DNA of 64,000 nucleotides from Mytilisepta virgata (lineage: Eukaryota > Mollusca > Bivalvia > Mytilida > Mytilidae): the NCBI GenBank assembly GCA_028015205.1, contig CM051519.1, positions 88,929,539 through 88,993,538 on the forward strand, given 5' to 3'. Shown here piece after piece: positions 1 through 13,400 of the stretch (positions within the stretch are counted from its first letter, which is position 1; each line of letters begins with the position of its first letter). The notes under the pieces were generated by a model, which worked only from the letters and a program-made list of their open reading frames with translations, had not been told where the DNA came from and ran no database searches. A program made the position numbers and the translations under genes.

Positions 1-1308
1 TTTTATCGTACTGTCCTATACTTTCCCGCCAGTTTTTGCACGAGAATTGTGTGGTCTGGTCACAGGTACATAATTTGACACTTGTCAATACATGTTACAA
101 ATCATCGATATACCACGCCTTCCTTGTAATCCATAATACCTTGACCTGTTACATCAAACAATATACCGCTGTCAAGATTATTGTCAATCATTGTCTAGTC
201 TACAGGATGACCCATTTATTTATGCTGACACCGATATTGGACAAATCTGTTATTATGAACATAAAACAACTCCCGACTGCATATAAAATTATATAATTAT
301 GAAAAGGATTGGAATTAAATTAATAATTCTGGTATTAAAGAACACATAACCTCAATTTTTAACCCGTTTTATTATATCGATCTGCTGACTGTCCACCGTG
401 TTTTTCCACAGTCAAAACGAACTTTCACCTGATAACGGATGCCCACGTTCAACGTGGACAATAACCAGCCAACGTGGATCGGATAGTTAGTGGGCTTCCG
501 TCAAAAAACGTGGGCATTGCGGAATCCCTTATATTTGTTCTGTATTTAGTTCAAGCAGTTTCAATCTAACAATGTTTTAATTAATGTCAGGAGCCGGGCT
601 CTTTTCAAGAAAATCAATGTATTAAATACATTGATTCAAGAAAACCAATAAATAAAATAGCTGACGAGTTTGGGATGGTTCAAAATAAAAATTCTGACAT
701 TGTAACATAAAGTGCTGTATCATAAATATCAGCAGAAACAAACATGACTTGTGCCTTGCGACACAAAGATGTATAACTACACTGACTTTTATAATGAAAT
801 GTGAATCCAATACCCATGTCATTAATATTTTTAATGCCTAATGAAATACTTTAATTTTAAGTATGAATTTTTTCTCTGTGCAGTGTAATAATAAATACTG
901 GATGTGAAAATGAAATGTATTACATTTCCATTTATTAACCTAAGGTGTTTATTTTAAGCATTGTGACCTTAAGTACATGTATTAATTCTCCAAAAAATTT
1001 AACCTGTTTTATGTGACCTTGTATTCAACTTCCATTCAAATGTCACATAAAGGTTTGACTGCACTTTTCTACTAATATTTATATTTCCTGTAACATTAGC
1101 CACCTTCAAAGCAGTAAAAATGTGCATACAAAATATTACATGTAAATAAACAAATGAGAAACATTAATTAGTCATATCATATGACCAAGTTACCCAGCAA
1201 ATGTCCTGGGGTCCTGCTTTATTATCTCCCTGTATAACTGGTGTATGGGAGATATCTGACTATGAATGTTTCTCTTCATTTTTGATTTTTTAAAACCTTT
1301 TAACTGAC
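1..1308. other. Intronic sequence of the NWD-like gene, no coding signal
   Basis: AT-rich with no convincing exon, RNA gene or transposase. It lies downstream (minus strand) of the last visible exon, so it is probably intron. A short inverted repeat, TGCCCACGTT at 440-449 and AACGTGGGCA near 507-516, brackets several copies of AACGTGG and may be a remnant of a small fold-back element. Confidence 0.6.
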
Positions 1309-1462
1309 CTTGACATCAGCAAGTCGTAAGAACATCTGTGGCATAAACTGCTCTGGATTAAACAGAATCGCATCTTCAGACAGCTGTAAACTTTGTAATA
1401 TGAGGTGAAACTGTGGGTCATTGGACATCTGTTTAGCAATTTTATAATCCTCAAGAACAGAC
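1309..1462 (-). CDS. NWD-like exon 15 (last visible)
   Basis: SVLEDYKIAKQMSNDPQFHL, then LSEDAILFNPEQFMPQMFLR and LADVK. This is the amphipathic helical stretch before the first WD repeat (L-S-x-x-A-L-x-x-D-P-x-Q-L). Donor AAG|gtcagt in phase 0, so the coding sequence continues beyond the left edge. No WD-repeat exon was found in positions 1-1308. Confidence 0.88.
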
Positions 1463-4400
1463 CTAAAACCATACATATACCATATTTTATATACTTGTAT
1501 ATGTAACAATAATATACTGCTACAATAAACATTTAACAGATTAAAAATGAACACTTTAAAAGTCCTAAAAAGTCACAATTTTCCCCAAAATTAATCTTAA
1601 ACAGATCATATTTAAATAATACTTAAATAATTTAGTTCTTACAGTATCAATTTCTATTCAATTTTAAGTTTTCTATGGGTACCCTAGTATTTACTGGATT
1701 TGTTCTGATTTTGCCTTTCTGAAACAAAAAACTGAGGTTAGTATTTAAATGGAATTTAAATCAAATCAACAGTATACAAAACAAGTTCAGATTTTACAAA
1801 CTGTTTTAATACATACATATAATTACCTATATGAAGTGACCTTCAATTTGGCATTCAAAAATTCTAAATTCATCAGACAGTCATCTTTCAACTCTTGAAT
1901 TTTGCCAGACATTGCCAGGTGATATGGTTGATTATTTAGCTTCCTTTCATTGTATGTATCACCAAACATGATTGGCTGAGCCATAACATGTCTATCTGCC
2001 AATTCTTTTTCTCCATTTCTGTTTGTGAATGGTTTCTTGTTACCTGCAGTGTTTAAAATTTAAATCCTATCAAATAATTCTTATATATATGTTATGATAT
2101 TGTAATCATGATATTTGTTTATTTTGGCCTAATTTGTTTTGTATTGCATTATAACATGTATAATATGCTTACATAATACTTAATAGTTGTTTACCAAATA
2201 ATGTTATAACTGTGCAGTTTAGAAATCACTGGAACAATAATAGATACTGATGGAATTACTAGAACTTTCTATTTGACTTACATAGTAATTCTGGAATGAT
2301 CATAATATACGATGTGTAATTCAAACTTCTACCGTATTCTAGAAGTATCCTTTCTACAGTATTCTGTAGATTTCCTTGATGGCTATATACATGTATACAG
2401 ATACAAAAAATGTATAAAAGTTAGACTTTAACCCTTTGAGTGCCATGACTTTTGTCGGATGAGTGCCAGAGGTTTTTCTATAGAATGTTTATAGACGACA
2501 CAACAACGACGTCGTTCTGGACAACGATTGTTTGACGTTACAATGGCTGCTGAAATGCAAGGCCCCGAATGGGTGAACAGAATGAATGCAGAAGGATGCT
2601 GCAAAATAAAAAGAATGAAACGAACAAAAAACTTGTAAATGAATAAAACAAAGTGTTGAAATTAAATTATCAGATGCCAAAATTAATAAAACAAAATGTC
2701 GAAAATAAATTTTCGTAAGATGCCTTGCTGACTGATTGTAAATAACTGCATTAAGAGTAAATCACTGTATATAAAAATAAAAAAAAGAATTATTTTTTTT
2801 TCTTACTTAATTACTCACTGAGTCGCTTGTTGTATCGAGGCGAAAATGAGTGATTTTCAAAACTTTTATACGAGACTCTTTTCTTTAAAAAAAATAGGGA
2901 CCCTTTTGGTCTGATAATGTTAATTCATCAAAAGATAAAATTGTACGCTTTCGTCGCCTTTCTGTTTCGTGTTTATTAAATAGTCGCTTCTGCTTATTTT
3001 CATAAACAAAACAAGTACATGTATTTGCTCTTATCAATATTGATTGGGACATAAAAACTCCTCTCCCTTTCGGAAGAGGTGAAACCAACTAACAATCAAA
3101 GTCGTAAATCGAAGGACGAATACAAAAGAGGGAAAACAATAAGACACAAAAACACGTAAAACCAAAATAAGTACATAAAGAATTAAAAAATAAATGAGCG
3201 TCTCGGACTCCATTAATAACTGGGAGTATGGACCAGGTGCACTAGTAGGGTAAGAGTCCTCTGCTTTTCTAGAGCATCTCTGACGTCATAATCAAAATTG
3301 TCGGACGTATCGTCATCGGATGACGTCATTCGACCGACGAAACTAGTCAAACGTTGAAACAAAATGGCTGCCGCTGCAGATCAACCATGGTTGAGAGTCT
3401 ATCAACCGGAACCAGAACGAAATACCAATGATCTGAGAGAAGTGCCTGGCCTAAAAAATATGCCAAGACGAAATTTGTTGCCAATTGTGTATTTTTATCT
3501 AATCTTCATTCTCAACTTGCTGAAGAAATTAGTCAAAGAAACAAATAGGTATGTTGAAAATTCCGGCTGTTTAAAGTTGTGTTACATTTTTACGTAGTGA
3601 TAGATACCAATTTTTCAATTATAGCACATGGAATAAAGCAACTGGTAAAAATTTAAAAAAAAAAACATCAAACCCTATACACTGAACGCAAAATTTCTCT
3701 CGTTAACACTCATCAGTGACACTCTTATCGAAACATATATTAAAAAATATACTGTGGATTCATTAATATTCGTTGTATACCAATTTTCGTGGTTTTCGTG
3801 GGTCCCAGTAAACCACGAATTCAAATATCCAACGAAAAATAATATTTTTACTCTTGTTTAAATGCACTGAAGTTTGAAACCACGGAGTTTTGAACAATTG
3901 CGTTTTTACAGCATGTACCTGAATTCTGACATATGATGAGTTAGCTATATCCACAGAGGATACAGTGTTTCATGTAATTTTGTCTCTGGTAACATATAAA
4001 CGCCCAAACAATTTTCTTTAAAAAGATTTTGACCGTGTAAATTGTCGCGGAATTCACTTTCGTTTTTTTTTTTATTCAAACATTCAAGAAAAATCTTAAT
4101 CCTAAGTAGACCTAAACAATACAGATTTTCTCCTAAATTACAGTAAAAACATCTTGTCAAAAGATAATAAAGAAGAAATTATTGATCGTAATCCGATTAA
4201 AAATATGTATGTATATGCCCCGAGGTATTTGGTGACAAGTGATTGCAATTTTGTCAATATATATTTCACACCTGTTTAACCTAACGAGTAAATAATTACG
4301 GATTTTGTTAATCTTGTTAAATTCATGACAAGCTTTAATTGTTCCGTTACAAATTTAAAGAATCTGTTTGTTAGACTTTTGTTTAATGAGCGCTTTAAAT

Positions 4401-7400
4401 CAGTACTTTACTGTACAATATAAAGTCTGATCGGTACATTTTGTCGCAGTATTTTCATGATATCTGATGTGCCAAGCCACAAATTAAAGTATTTCAACAA
4501 CTTTTTATATTTTTTTCTAAGCCAGCAATCCACGAATTTTGGTATCCCACGAAATGCCTTTTTCCCTCTATCCACGAAAATAAATGAATCCACAGTAAAT
4601 TAAAACAGAAGTTGAAAGTCAGGATAATTAGTTGTTCCTTTAAGTTACCGGAAAACGAATTAAGCACCGAATCTGTTTCGTCTATCAAAGAAACAGCCAT
4701 ATACTGAAAAAAAACCCCACCAAATCCATATCGGTGTTGATGAATACAAATCGCCAAACGTTTGAATATCCCAGTTTTTAGTGGAGTCCGAGTCGCTCAT
4801 ATATTTTTTTTTAGCTCTGATGTATTTATTTTGGTTTGCATGTTTTTGTGTTGTCTTGTTGTTTTCCCTCCGTTGTATTCGTCCTTCGATTTACGAGAAT
4901 ACCAATATGATTTTCCCTTGATTTCACCTTGTCACCAGTTTGTTCATAATTTACGAAATGCGTCGCAATCAATATTTTTTTTCTTATACATGTACTTGTA
5001 GATATGGGAAGCAGCTGATTGCTAGGAAAAGGAGGACACATACTCTTACCAACTCTTCTCGTTTACGGCTATGGGAAAAACATGGGAAAGTAAAATTGTC
5101 CGAGATGAAAGGATTCCTTGCCGTTATTTTTAATATGGGATTGGTCCGAAAGATTATTGGCAAACTAAATCCAAAAGTAAAAACACACCTTGGTTTCCTA
5201 AAATGTTTTCACGTAATCGATTCCAACTGATTCGCAGATTCTTTCATGTTGTAAATAATAACACAACTCCACAGAGAAATCATAATTTCTATGACCCAGC
5301 AGCGTGGTTTAAACCCTTAGTAGTCCATGCAAATATGGTTTTTAAGAGATATTATTCACCAAGCCGAGAACTTTCTATTGATGAAGCGCTTGTTGGCACC
5401 AAAGCTAGGTCAGTAATGACACAATACATACCTTCTAAAAGTCATCAATTTGGAATCAAGCTGTGGATGTTGGTTGAGGCCGCTACCGGATATATCATTC
5501 ATCTTATCCCGTACAGAGGGAAAAGATATGATCCAGTTCCGAACGGCGATACACAAGGAAGTCATGTAGTTTTGAAATTGTTAAGAGAGTCTGGTTTATT
5601 AGGAAAATGGTACCATGTGTTTTGCGACAATTTTTTTAATTCGCTTGCTCTTGGGAAACGCTTGCTGAATTCAAACACTTAATTACCTTACCGGAACAAT
5701 ACGTGCAAACAGAAGATTGCCAAGAATAATCAGTGACGCTAATCCGGATGCAAACCAATCTGTATATGCACGGAGTGGTAATGTTTTGTGTTGTGCATAT
5801 AAAGAAAGGCAAAACAGAAAAACTATTAGGTTCGTTTCGACAGTTTTAAACGCCGTGCATAATGTAAATGAAAAGCCGTTGGTTGCCAGAACCTACAATA
5901 AATACATGGGCGGTGTCGACTTAAACGATATGATGTCGGGTGTTTACGACGACCAAAGAAAATCTAGAAGTATGTGGAAGCGCATTGAATCAACATATTT
6001 CATCGTATGCTTCTTAATGCTTATATCTTATATAAATCAAATACCGAAGATGGACACGTTTTGTCGTGGGCTGATTTTCTAACATCAATTATTGAATCTT
6101 TGTCACAAGAACATTTAAATAGTCTACCTAGACCCCGTCAAGAGGAACGAAATCTCCACCGTAATGCTCCCATTCTCGAAAGGCTAATTGGTAAAAGGGA
6201 AAAGAATTGTGTTGTTTGTTCCACGCACCTACACCGAAAGAGATCAAAAACCGTTTGCGTGAGATGTAAAAAGGGTGTCAATTCTTTGTGTCTCAATCGA
6301 CATTACTGTGGCGCAGAAGTGTAAAATAAATCTAATCATACAATAAAATGAAAAAAAGTTTTATTTTTTAAAATATTTGTGTTTAAATTTGCCTCTATAT
6401 GATGGTTAAAGATGCAACAGAAGTCTTCGTCAATGTCATAAGCGACTATCTTTGTATTTGTGTATCAGATATATCTTGACACTGAACACACCACTGAAAA
6501 AAGCCGATATATCGGCTCTTGCCATAGTAAGGGTTAAAATCAGATCAGACAATAACATTCTTGTGTTCTCAAATGTTGGATTGACACACTTTTATTTACG
6601 TTACACACATCATACTAGATTGTGACTGATTGGACATAATATTCTGTTTGGATTCCCGCAACAGTGACGAGAAGAATTCCGGATAAAGAAAAGACAAAGG
6701 ATCGGACATATATATTTTAAACAGTTAAGTTGACATTTCATTTTGTATAATATTTCTTGTAAACTTGTGTATAATAAATCTTGTTAAATTTTATTATTGA
6801 TTTGTGTCTTTTGTTGGCTACAATTAAAAGGTGATTTCTGGCTGTAACAATACATGTACAAATCTAAATTAATTCTTCTTTAAAATTACTATTAAAAAAA
6901 CCATTCCTCTAATTCTTTTACTGTTTTTGGGGTATGCATTAAGTTGCAGAAAAACATTTGATGATCCATGTGTGATTTGTTGTTTTAGATAGCAGACTGG
7001 TTGATGAAATTCCCCTTCGATTTTCTCAATTCTTTTCGAAGAATGCATATGAACGTGAACAAACCAGCGTTATCCCCAGCCCAATACGGCGCTGCGGGAC
7101 CACAGCGCCTTCCCTTTGAAGTTGTCATTGACCGCAGCGCCCTGATTAGTAACACCGCAGCATCATCGTGATTAAAAGTCAATTGGCAATAAAGAAGTAT
7201 TTAACAGCATTCTAGCCCTTCTGTTTACATTGTAATTAAGGTCTATTTAAATTTATCATCGATACATGTCAACATGGATTGTAGCATCGATAATTATCTA
7301 TTGTGGGATAGTCAAAATAAGTGTATTCAGTTAAAATTAAGATGTGTATTTCCACTGAAGAAAAAATAGATCGACTTTTTCTATTGGTTGGAAGTGACGA

Positions 7401-10400
7401 CATTTGACCTTTGAACTTCTATTTTTAACTAGACTGTTCTATACAAAATAACATGCAAAAAGCATGATAAAACTTCTAGAAAATATGGATTTTACGAAAA
7501 ATTGCACTTGTTTAAGTTCTTGGGATTAAGAAATAAAACGATTGCGAATGACTGTTGTCAAAAATATACAAGCAATCGGAAATAGAAAATCAACATTTCA
7601 CATGTCAATACGATCGTAAGACTGGAAATGAAAACGCAATCGTACCTGAAAATTGTACATGTATGTGCATATTGTCATCCAGAATGAAATAATTTCAATG
7701 GTTAATATGTACGTTTGGCACATTTGACTGGAAGCCCTCTTCCGTTGTTTATTACAAACGTTTTGTGTGTGCAATACCGAGTTGGTAAAATTCACCTGTC
7801 ACGAAAATCCAGTGTTTTTAATTCACATTTAGTGCCATGGAATACTTGCGAATTATTTTAGACATCTTGGAATTTGTGACAATGGACGAAAATTGGATTA
7901 TAAATACCCGAAATCGTTCTTCACCAGTTCACATTCAGAAATTTTGTAGTAACAATGAATAAGAAAGGGGTTAAAAGAAAAATAGAAGAATATTTTACTG
8001 AGTTATTTTATTTTTTCTCTTACCCCAATGTATATATGTGTATATGTGTTAATACTATTCATTTTTTTTATAAACTGATTACTACACAGAAATTATTTTC
8101 TGTTTGTCAATGTATATGTGTATATAAACAGTAATCGTGCACTTCGTTTCTTAAAGTGAAAAATGTTGTTCGTGCGCTCTGATTTTTGCGCCTACAAAAT
8201 TTTCTGGGGAGAACACTGCAAACTATGCTAATTTCCACAATATTCTGTATAAAATAAATATATTTCTTAATGAGACATCAAGGCAGGCTTCTTATTGGAT
8301 CAACGGGGATGATCAAGGTATCCACCAAAAATTTGGTGAATATTGATATTTTGCATCATGTGAAAAAGGTGAGAGGGTCAATAAGGGGTTCATGGCGAAT
8401 TATATTACACCTAATTTAAACTGCTGAACGAATATTAGAGAAACAGAATCTTAAATCTAAAAAGTAAACATACCATTGGCCCATGTTCCACTGAAAAATT
8501 CAGCCAATCCAGCATGAAGTTTAGTCAGACTGGTCTCTTCACTGCAGTATCTTTCTTGTGCTGCCTCTATAAACTGTCTATGGTACCAGTAAATAACAGA
8601 TGCACCATCAACTCCTCTTTCAACTGAAACATTCGAAGAATATTCAAAGAGTTCATAAAACTGATCAATGGTTTACAACTTACTTTGTGATATACATTTA
8701 ATTCTAGATTTATAGTTGAAAATTTTTTTTCCACCAATGATATTAAAAAGTTGCTCCTATAAAGAAACAAGAAGGGGACATACTATATGTCTCACCTGAG
8801 TATGCACTTGGACACAGAATAATGATTATCTGATACCCGACATTTTGCAAGTCAAAAGAAAATGTGTTAAAAGAAATTGAGGTAAAGGTCAAAAGGCAGG
8901 TGTCATACCAACTTGTATCCACTTAGAACTATCTATTAACCAAATATAGTGGGTCTATGTATTAAAGTTGCTGAGAAATTGACTTAATCTCGAAAATGTG
9001 ACAAAGTCACTCAAGCATGCAATTGAGGTCAAGGTCCAGAGACAGGTGCCAGACTTGTATGTACCCACTAAGAACTATCTATAGACCAAAAACAGATAGG
9101 TCTAGGTATTACAGTTGCTTAAAAAAGTACTTAATCAAGAAATTTGGATGAAAGTCACTCAAGCATGCAATTAAGGTCAAGGTCCAGAGACAAGTGTCAG
9201 ACTGGCATGTACCTACCAAGAACTATCTATAGACCAAATATGGTTGGCCTAGGTATTACAGTTTCTGAGAAATGGACTTAACCAGGAAAAATTGACAAAG
9301 TCACTCGAGCATGAAATTGAGGTAAAGGTCTTCAGCCAGGTGTCAGACTGGCTTGTACCCACTAAGATCAATCTATATCAGGGTGTCAAGCCATTTTGGA
9401 CCAAAACTATATAGGAAAATAGGATTTTTCAAGTTGAAAATATAGGGTAAATATATGACAATTGCTACCAAATTTCACTCTTAATTTAGGGCCTCCACCT
9501 CCCCTACAGCAATACCTCCCTCCTTTTTACTTAAAATAAAAGTTAATACTAAGTACACATGTACCACAATTTTTATAAAAAATGTTCTAAACTAAATGTT
9601 ACAAACTAAATTGTAAATGAAACCACTTTTGCTGAAACTTAGTCTTCAATTTTGGCATTTTAAACTTGTTCAATAATTCAAATCAATCTGAAACAATGAA
9701 TTCAATTACAATATATTGTACCTCCCATCAGTCTCAACTGCAGAGTACTCAGGCAAATATTGTTTGACTATTTTTAGTAATTTCAAGGTAAAAAAGGGAA
9801 AAAAATGAATCTGTGTATAGTTTATTATTTAAGATTTCATTTACATTTTGAGCCTACTTAGAAACAATCTTAAGGTTACAATTTGGATGCATGGTTCATG
9901 CATATTTCATCTAACAAATAATCATCAGCAGTGCTCAGTCGGTCAGTTGAAATACAAAACAATAATTGAAAAACATTTAATAAAAACATAATGTAAAAAT
10001 AGTACAAATGCTCTGCAGTCAAGTAACCTGTGTTCTGTGAGAGATTCACTGAAATGCAAAATATTAATTAATTACATAAAAAATCCTACATAATAAAAAC
10101 AACAAATAATTTTGCTGCATAAGGTTAGCTTAATACATGTACTATGATCAATAAGTATAAGCACTAAAACCAACTACAGTCTACATACATAATGTGAATC
10201 ACTCCACTAATATAATGTGATTCATTTCACTTTTATACTTTTTCTTATAATATATATTTTTCCAACTTTTTTTCAAAATATAGTAAAAAGGGTGAAAATA
10301 TAGGAATTTTCAGTGAAATATAGGAGATATAGGAATTGCCTGGAAATATAGGAAAAATATAGGAATATAGGACCACTTGACACCCTGCTATATGGTTGGC

Positions 10401-13400
10401 CCAGGTATTACAGTTGCTGAGAAATAGATTTAACCAGGAAACTTGGATGCAGATTTTAAATTCATGTTTATGAAGTCATTGAACCATGAAAATGAGGTCA
10501 GGGTCACGAGACAATTATACTGCGGCAAACCTTATACGATAAGCTACCTTGTGGACCATAAATCTTAATTGTAGGTATTACATGTGCAAAGTTATTAAAG
10601 TTTTACAAAAGTTTACACCGCCGGAAAGTAATACCTATATCTCGCCTCTGCGACTTTTCATCGCAGGCGAGACAAAAATTATGTGATTTTGGTTTTCAAT
10701 TAGTTTAGCTATTCTGAGGAGGGGTAAAGGAAGGGTTGATATAAAATAAAAAAATCTATAACATAATTCATCAGAAAGGGGTTTTCGAAGTTAAACTAGA
10801 AATTGTATCTGTTAAGCCCCCTTTACACTGGTCGAAGACTGTGCTACGCTCTCCACGACCTCTACGATCGCCAAGATCGCAGCAGGGTCGTGGAAAAATT
10901 GGAAAACCATCTTCAGTGTAAAGGTATTCACGACACCCCTACGATCAAAATACGTTTTTTTCGATAATCTTTCACGTTGCTACTATGCTCTCCTACGTTT
11001 TCGCTACGATGCCTGCGTTTCTGGTACAGTCAAGCTACGACAATAACACGATCACACGACGCCCCTAGGCCGATGTTGTACGACCTCTCACGATTGTGAC
11101 ACGACATCGATACGCGCTTGACGATCGTAATACGTTGTCACTACGCTGCTACGACCTTGCTACGTTGTTCTCACGATCTAGCCACGATCAACAAATAAAC
11201 TATATAAAAGGACAATTTCTTGCTTGAATGTATATTAGTTCTCACTACGATGTCTCACTACGATGTCACTACGATGTCTCTGCGCTTCCTCTACGACCAG
11301 CAAATAAACTATATAAAAGGGCAATTTCTTGCTTGAATGTATATTAGTTCTCACTACGATGTCTCACTACGATGTCTCTGCGCTTCCTCTATGACAGCGG
11401 TACGATGTCTGTATGATCTAAAGTGGCGACGACCTCGCTACGTAAATTTTGAGCATGTTCAAAACAGTCGTGGCACCTGGAGATTGTACTACGACCTATC
11501 AGGCGCAATGCCGACCACACTACGCTACTTGAAGACCTCAGTATGACCCCACTAAGATGTTCCACGATCAAAACATTTTTTATGGTCGTAGTGCAGTCTT
11601 CGTTCAGTGTAAAGGGGGCTTAAGACATGGATGCCCCGCCTAAAATGTAGGTCATCATGTACGAATGCTCAGTACTATCAAAAGCACATCCACTGATGAA
11701 GAACACTATGCTTAGTTCCAAAGAAATGAACCTAAACGCAAAACTTAACCAGAGTCCCTCAAGCATAAAATGTAGGTCATAATGACCCAATTATTGTATG
11801 AATGCTTAGTAGTACAAAAGGCACATTCACAGATGAAGTTTCATTGATACACTATGCTTAGTTCCTAAGAAATGAACCTAAACACAAAACTTAACCAGAG
11901 TCGATGAAGCATAAAATGTAGGTCATAATGACCCAAACATTGTATGACTGATCAGTACTACTAAAGGCACATGCTCAAGCATAAAATGTAGGTCATAATG
12001 ACCCAATTATCATATGACTGCTCAGTACTATGATGAAGTTTCATTGATACACTGTGCTTAGTTCAAAAGAAATGAACCTAAATGTAAAACTTAACCAAAG
12101 TCACTGAAGCATAATGTAGGTCATAGCAACCCAAGTGTTGCTGAACTGCATTGTATTATACAAGAAGACTGTAGTGGTGAAATATCATGGAGCTTAACGC
12201 AAAACTTAACCGATCTGGACGTACGTATGGACAAGGGTAAATCTATATGCCATGGCCACATTCGTGGTGGTGCATAAAAATGAACAGCTTAATAGATTTC
12301 CTGGTGGATAACAAAGTTTCAACATTCTTGCTAAGTTTGAATGCACAGTTGACTATTCTTATATCAATTGTGGACAGAACATTCCTTATTTCGAGAATCA
12401 TCAAATGTATAAATTAAAACTGGTTTCCACTTACTTTAAAAAGAACTTTATTAAGCTGAATACTGATTACTAAGGGGATTGTTTACGAGTAACATGTAAT
12501 ATACTAAATGCAAGGACACGGAAGGAAATAATTATCATGTCTAAATACAAAGAAATTAGGAAAAGATATAGCCAAAGTGTGATAATTAAAGTGATGCATA
12601 CCCAAATATTTCTGGAGATCATGACGTAATCTGACAAGAAGTAAAGGAGGAAGACGTCGTACAGGTGGCGTCCAATACACATATACATCATTTAATACTT
12701 CATCATCACATCCTAATATATCTTCTAATTCAGTTTCCGTCAAGCCTAGTTTGGCTGAAATAGAAATTATTTATTTCCTGACTACATTTATTCTCCGTCA
12801 TCTCCAGGAAAGAGATGCAACAATAAATGCACAAAAAGCCCATTATATAATGTATATAAATTACTGTCATTTTAAATTCCTTTAAATAAAGAAATATCAT
12901 AGATATACTAGATTTATAGTTAGATGTATACCTTAACTGGATATATTTGCATATCAAACCATAATATTTATGAAAAAGGGGGCATAATAATTTGCATCCA
13001 AATACATGTATACATTTCACATGCAAATGAGGAACTATTTTTCTTTTGCCATGTGGTTTACAATTATAAAATTATGTTCTCTACTAAAAAAAATAAATAT
13101 TAGATTTAATGCATCTTCTGATAGGTTAAATTTGTTAAGTCTATCATCTTATAGACTAATTTTTTCTTCCTTAAAGGGAATCCCTATATTAAGACCTTAT
13201 AGCAACACTGGGGATTACATTTTAAGGATTAAATTAACTTTGTTTTTGAAAAATTTGAACCAACCTCAATGCATGTGATACACACTTAAAACTAACCTGC
13301 TATTCAGTGTTCACCATGTGACTAATTTTATTCTATAAACATTACAGTCAAAACCTTAAATAATTGACTGCAAAACCATTAGACTTTCAATATATACCTG

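Larger units (their letters stand above)
3095..4895. repeat. Inverted repeat bracketing transposase exon 1
   Basis: Sequence around 3100-3176 (rich in tacaaaagagggaaaacaat) reappears reverse-complemented at about 4815-4895. ATGAGCGTCTCGGACTCCAT near 3194 reappears inverted near 4780-4800. The two blocks, together about 130 bp per arm, surround exon 1, part of the intron and the nested MITE. Confidence 0.55.
2432..6533 (+). mobile_element. piggyBac-family DNA transposon, 4.1 kb, flanked by TTAA
   Basis: TTAA at 2428-2431 precedes CCCTTTGAGTGCCATGAC, and ...CATAGTAAGGG at the right end is followed by TTAA at 6534-6537. Both ends therefore start CCCTT (read inward) next to a TTAA target duplication, the piggyBac signature. 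Inside is a decayed piggyBac transposase with the DDD residues and the C-terminal cysteine-rich finger still recognisable. The element sits in the intron between exons 14 and 13 of the NWD-like gene, in the opposite orientation. Beyond the first few bases the terminal repeats match poorly. Confidence 0.85.

Noticed and set aside
1290..1532. Second minus frame over NWD-like exon 15
   Set aside because: Shadow of the real frame, which matches the family.
2885..3088. Minus-strand frame MVSPLPKGRG... in the piggyBac 5' region
   Set aside because: Lies in the element's non-coding left part next to one arm of an inverted repeat. No motif.
13006..13278. 90-codon + frame (MYTFHMQMRNYF...)
   Set aside because: AT-rich intron, codon use random, no motif.
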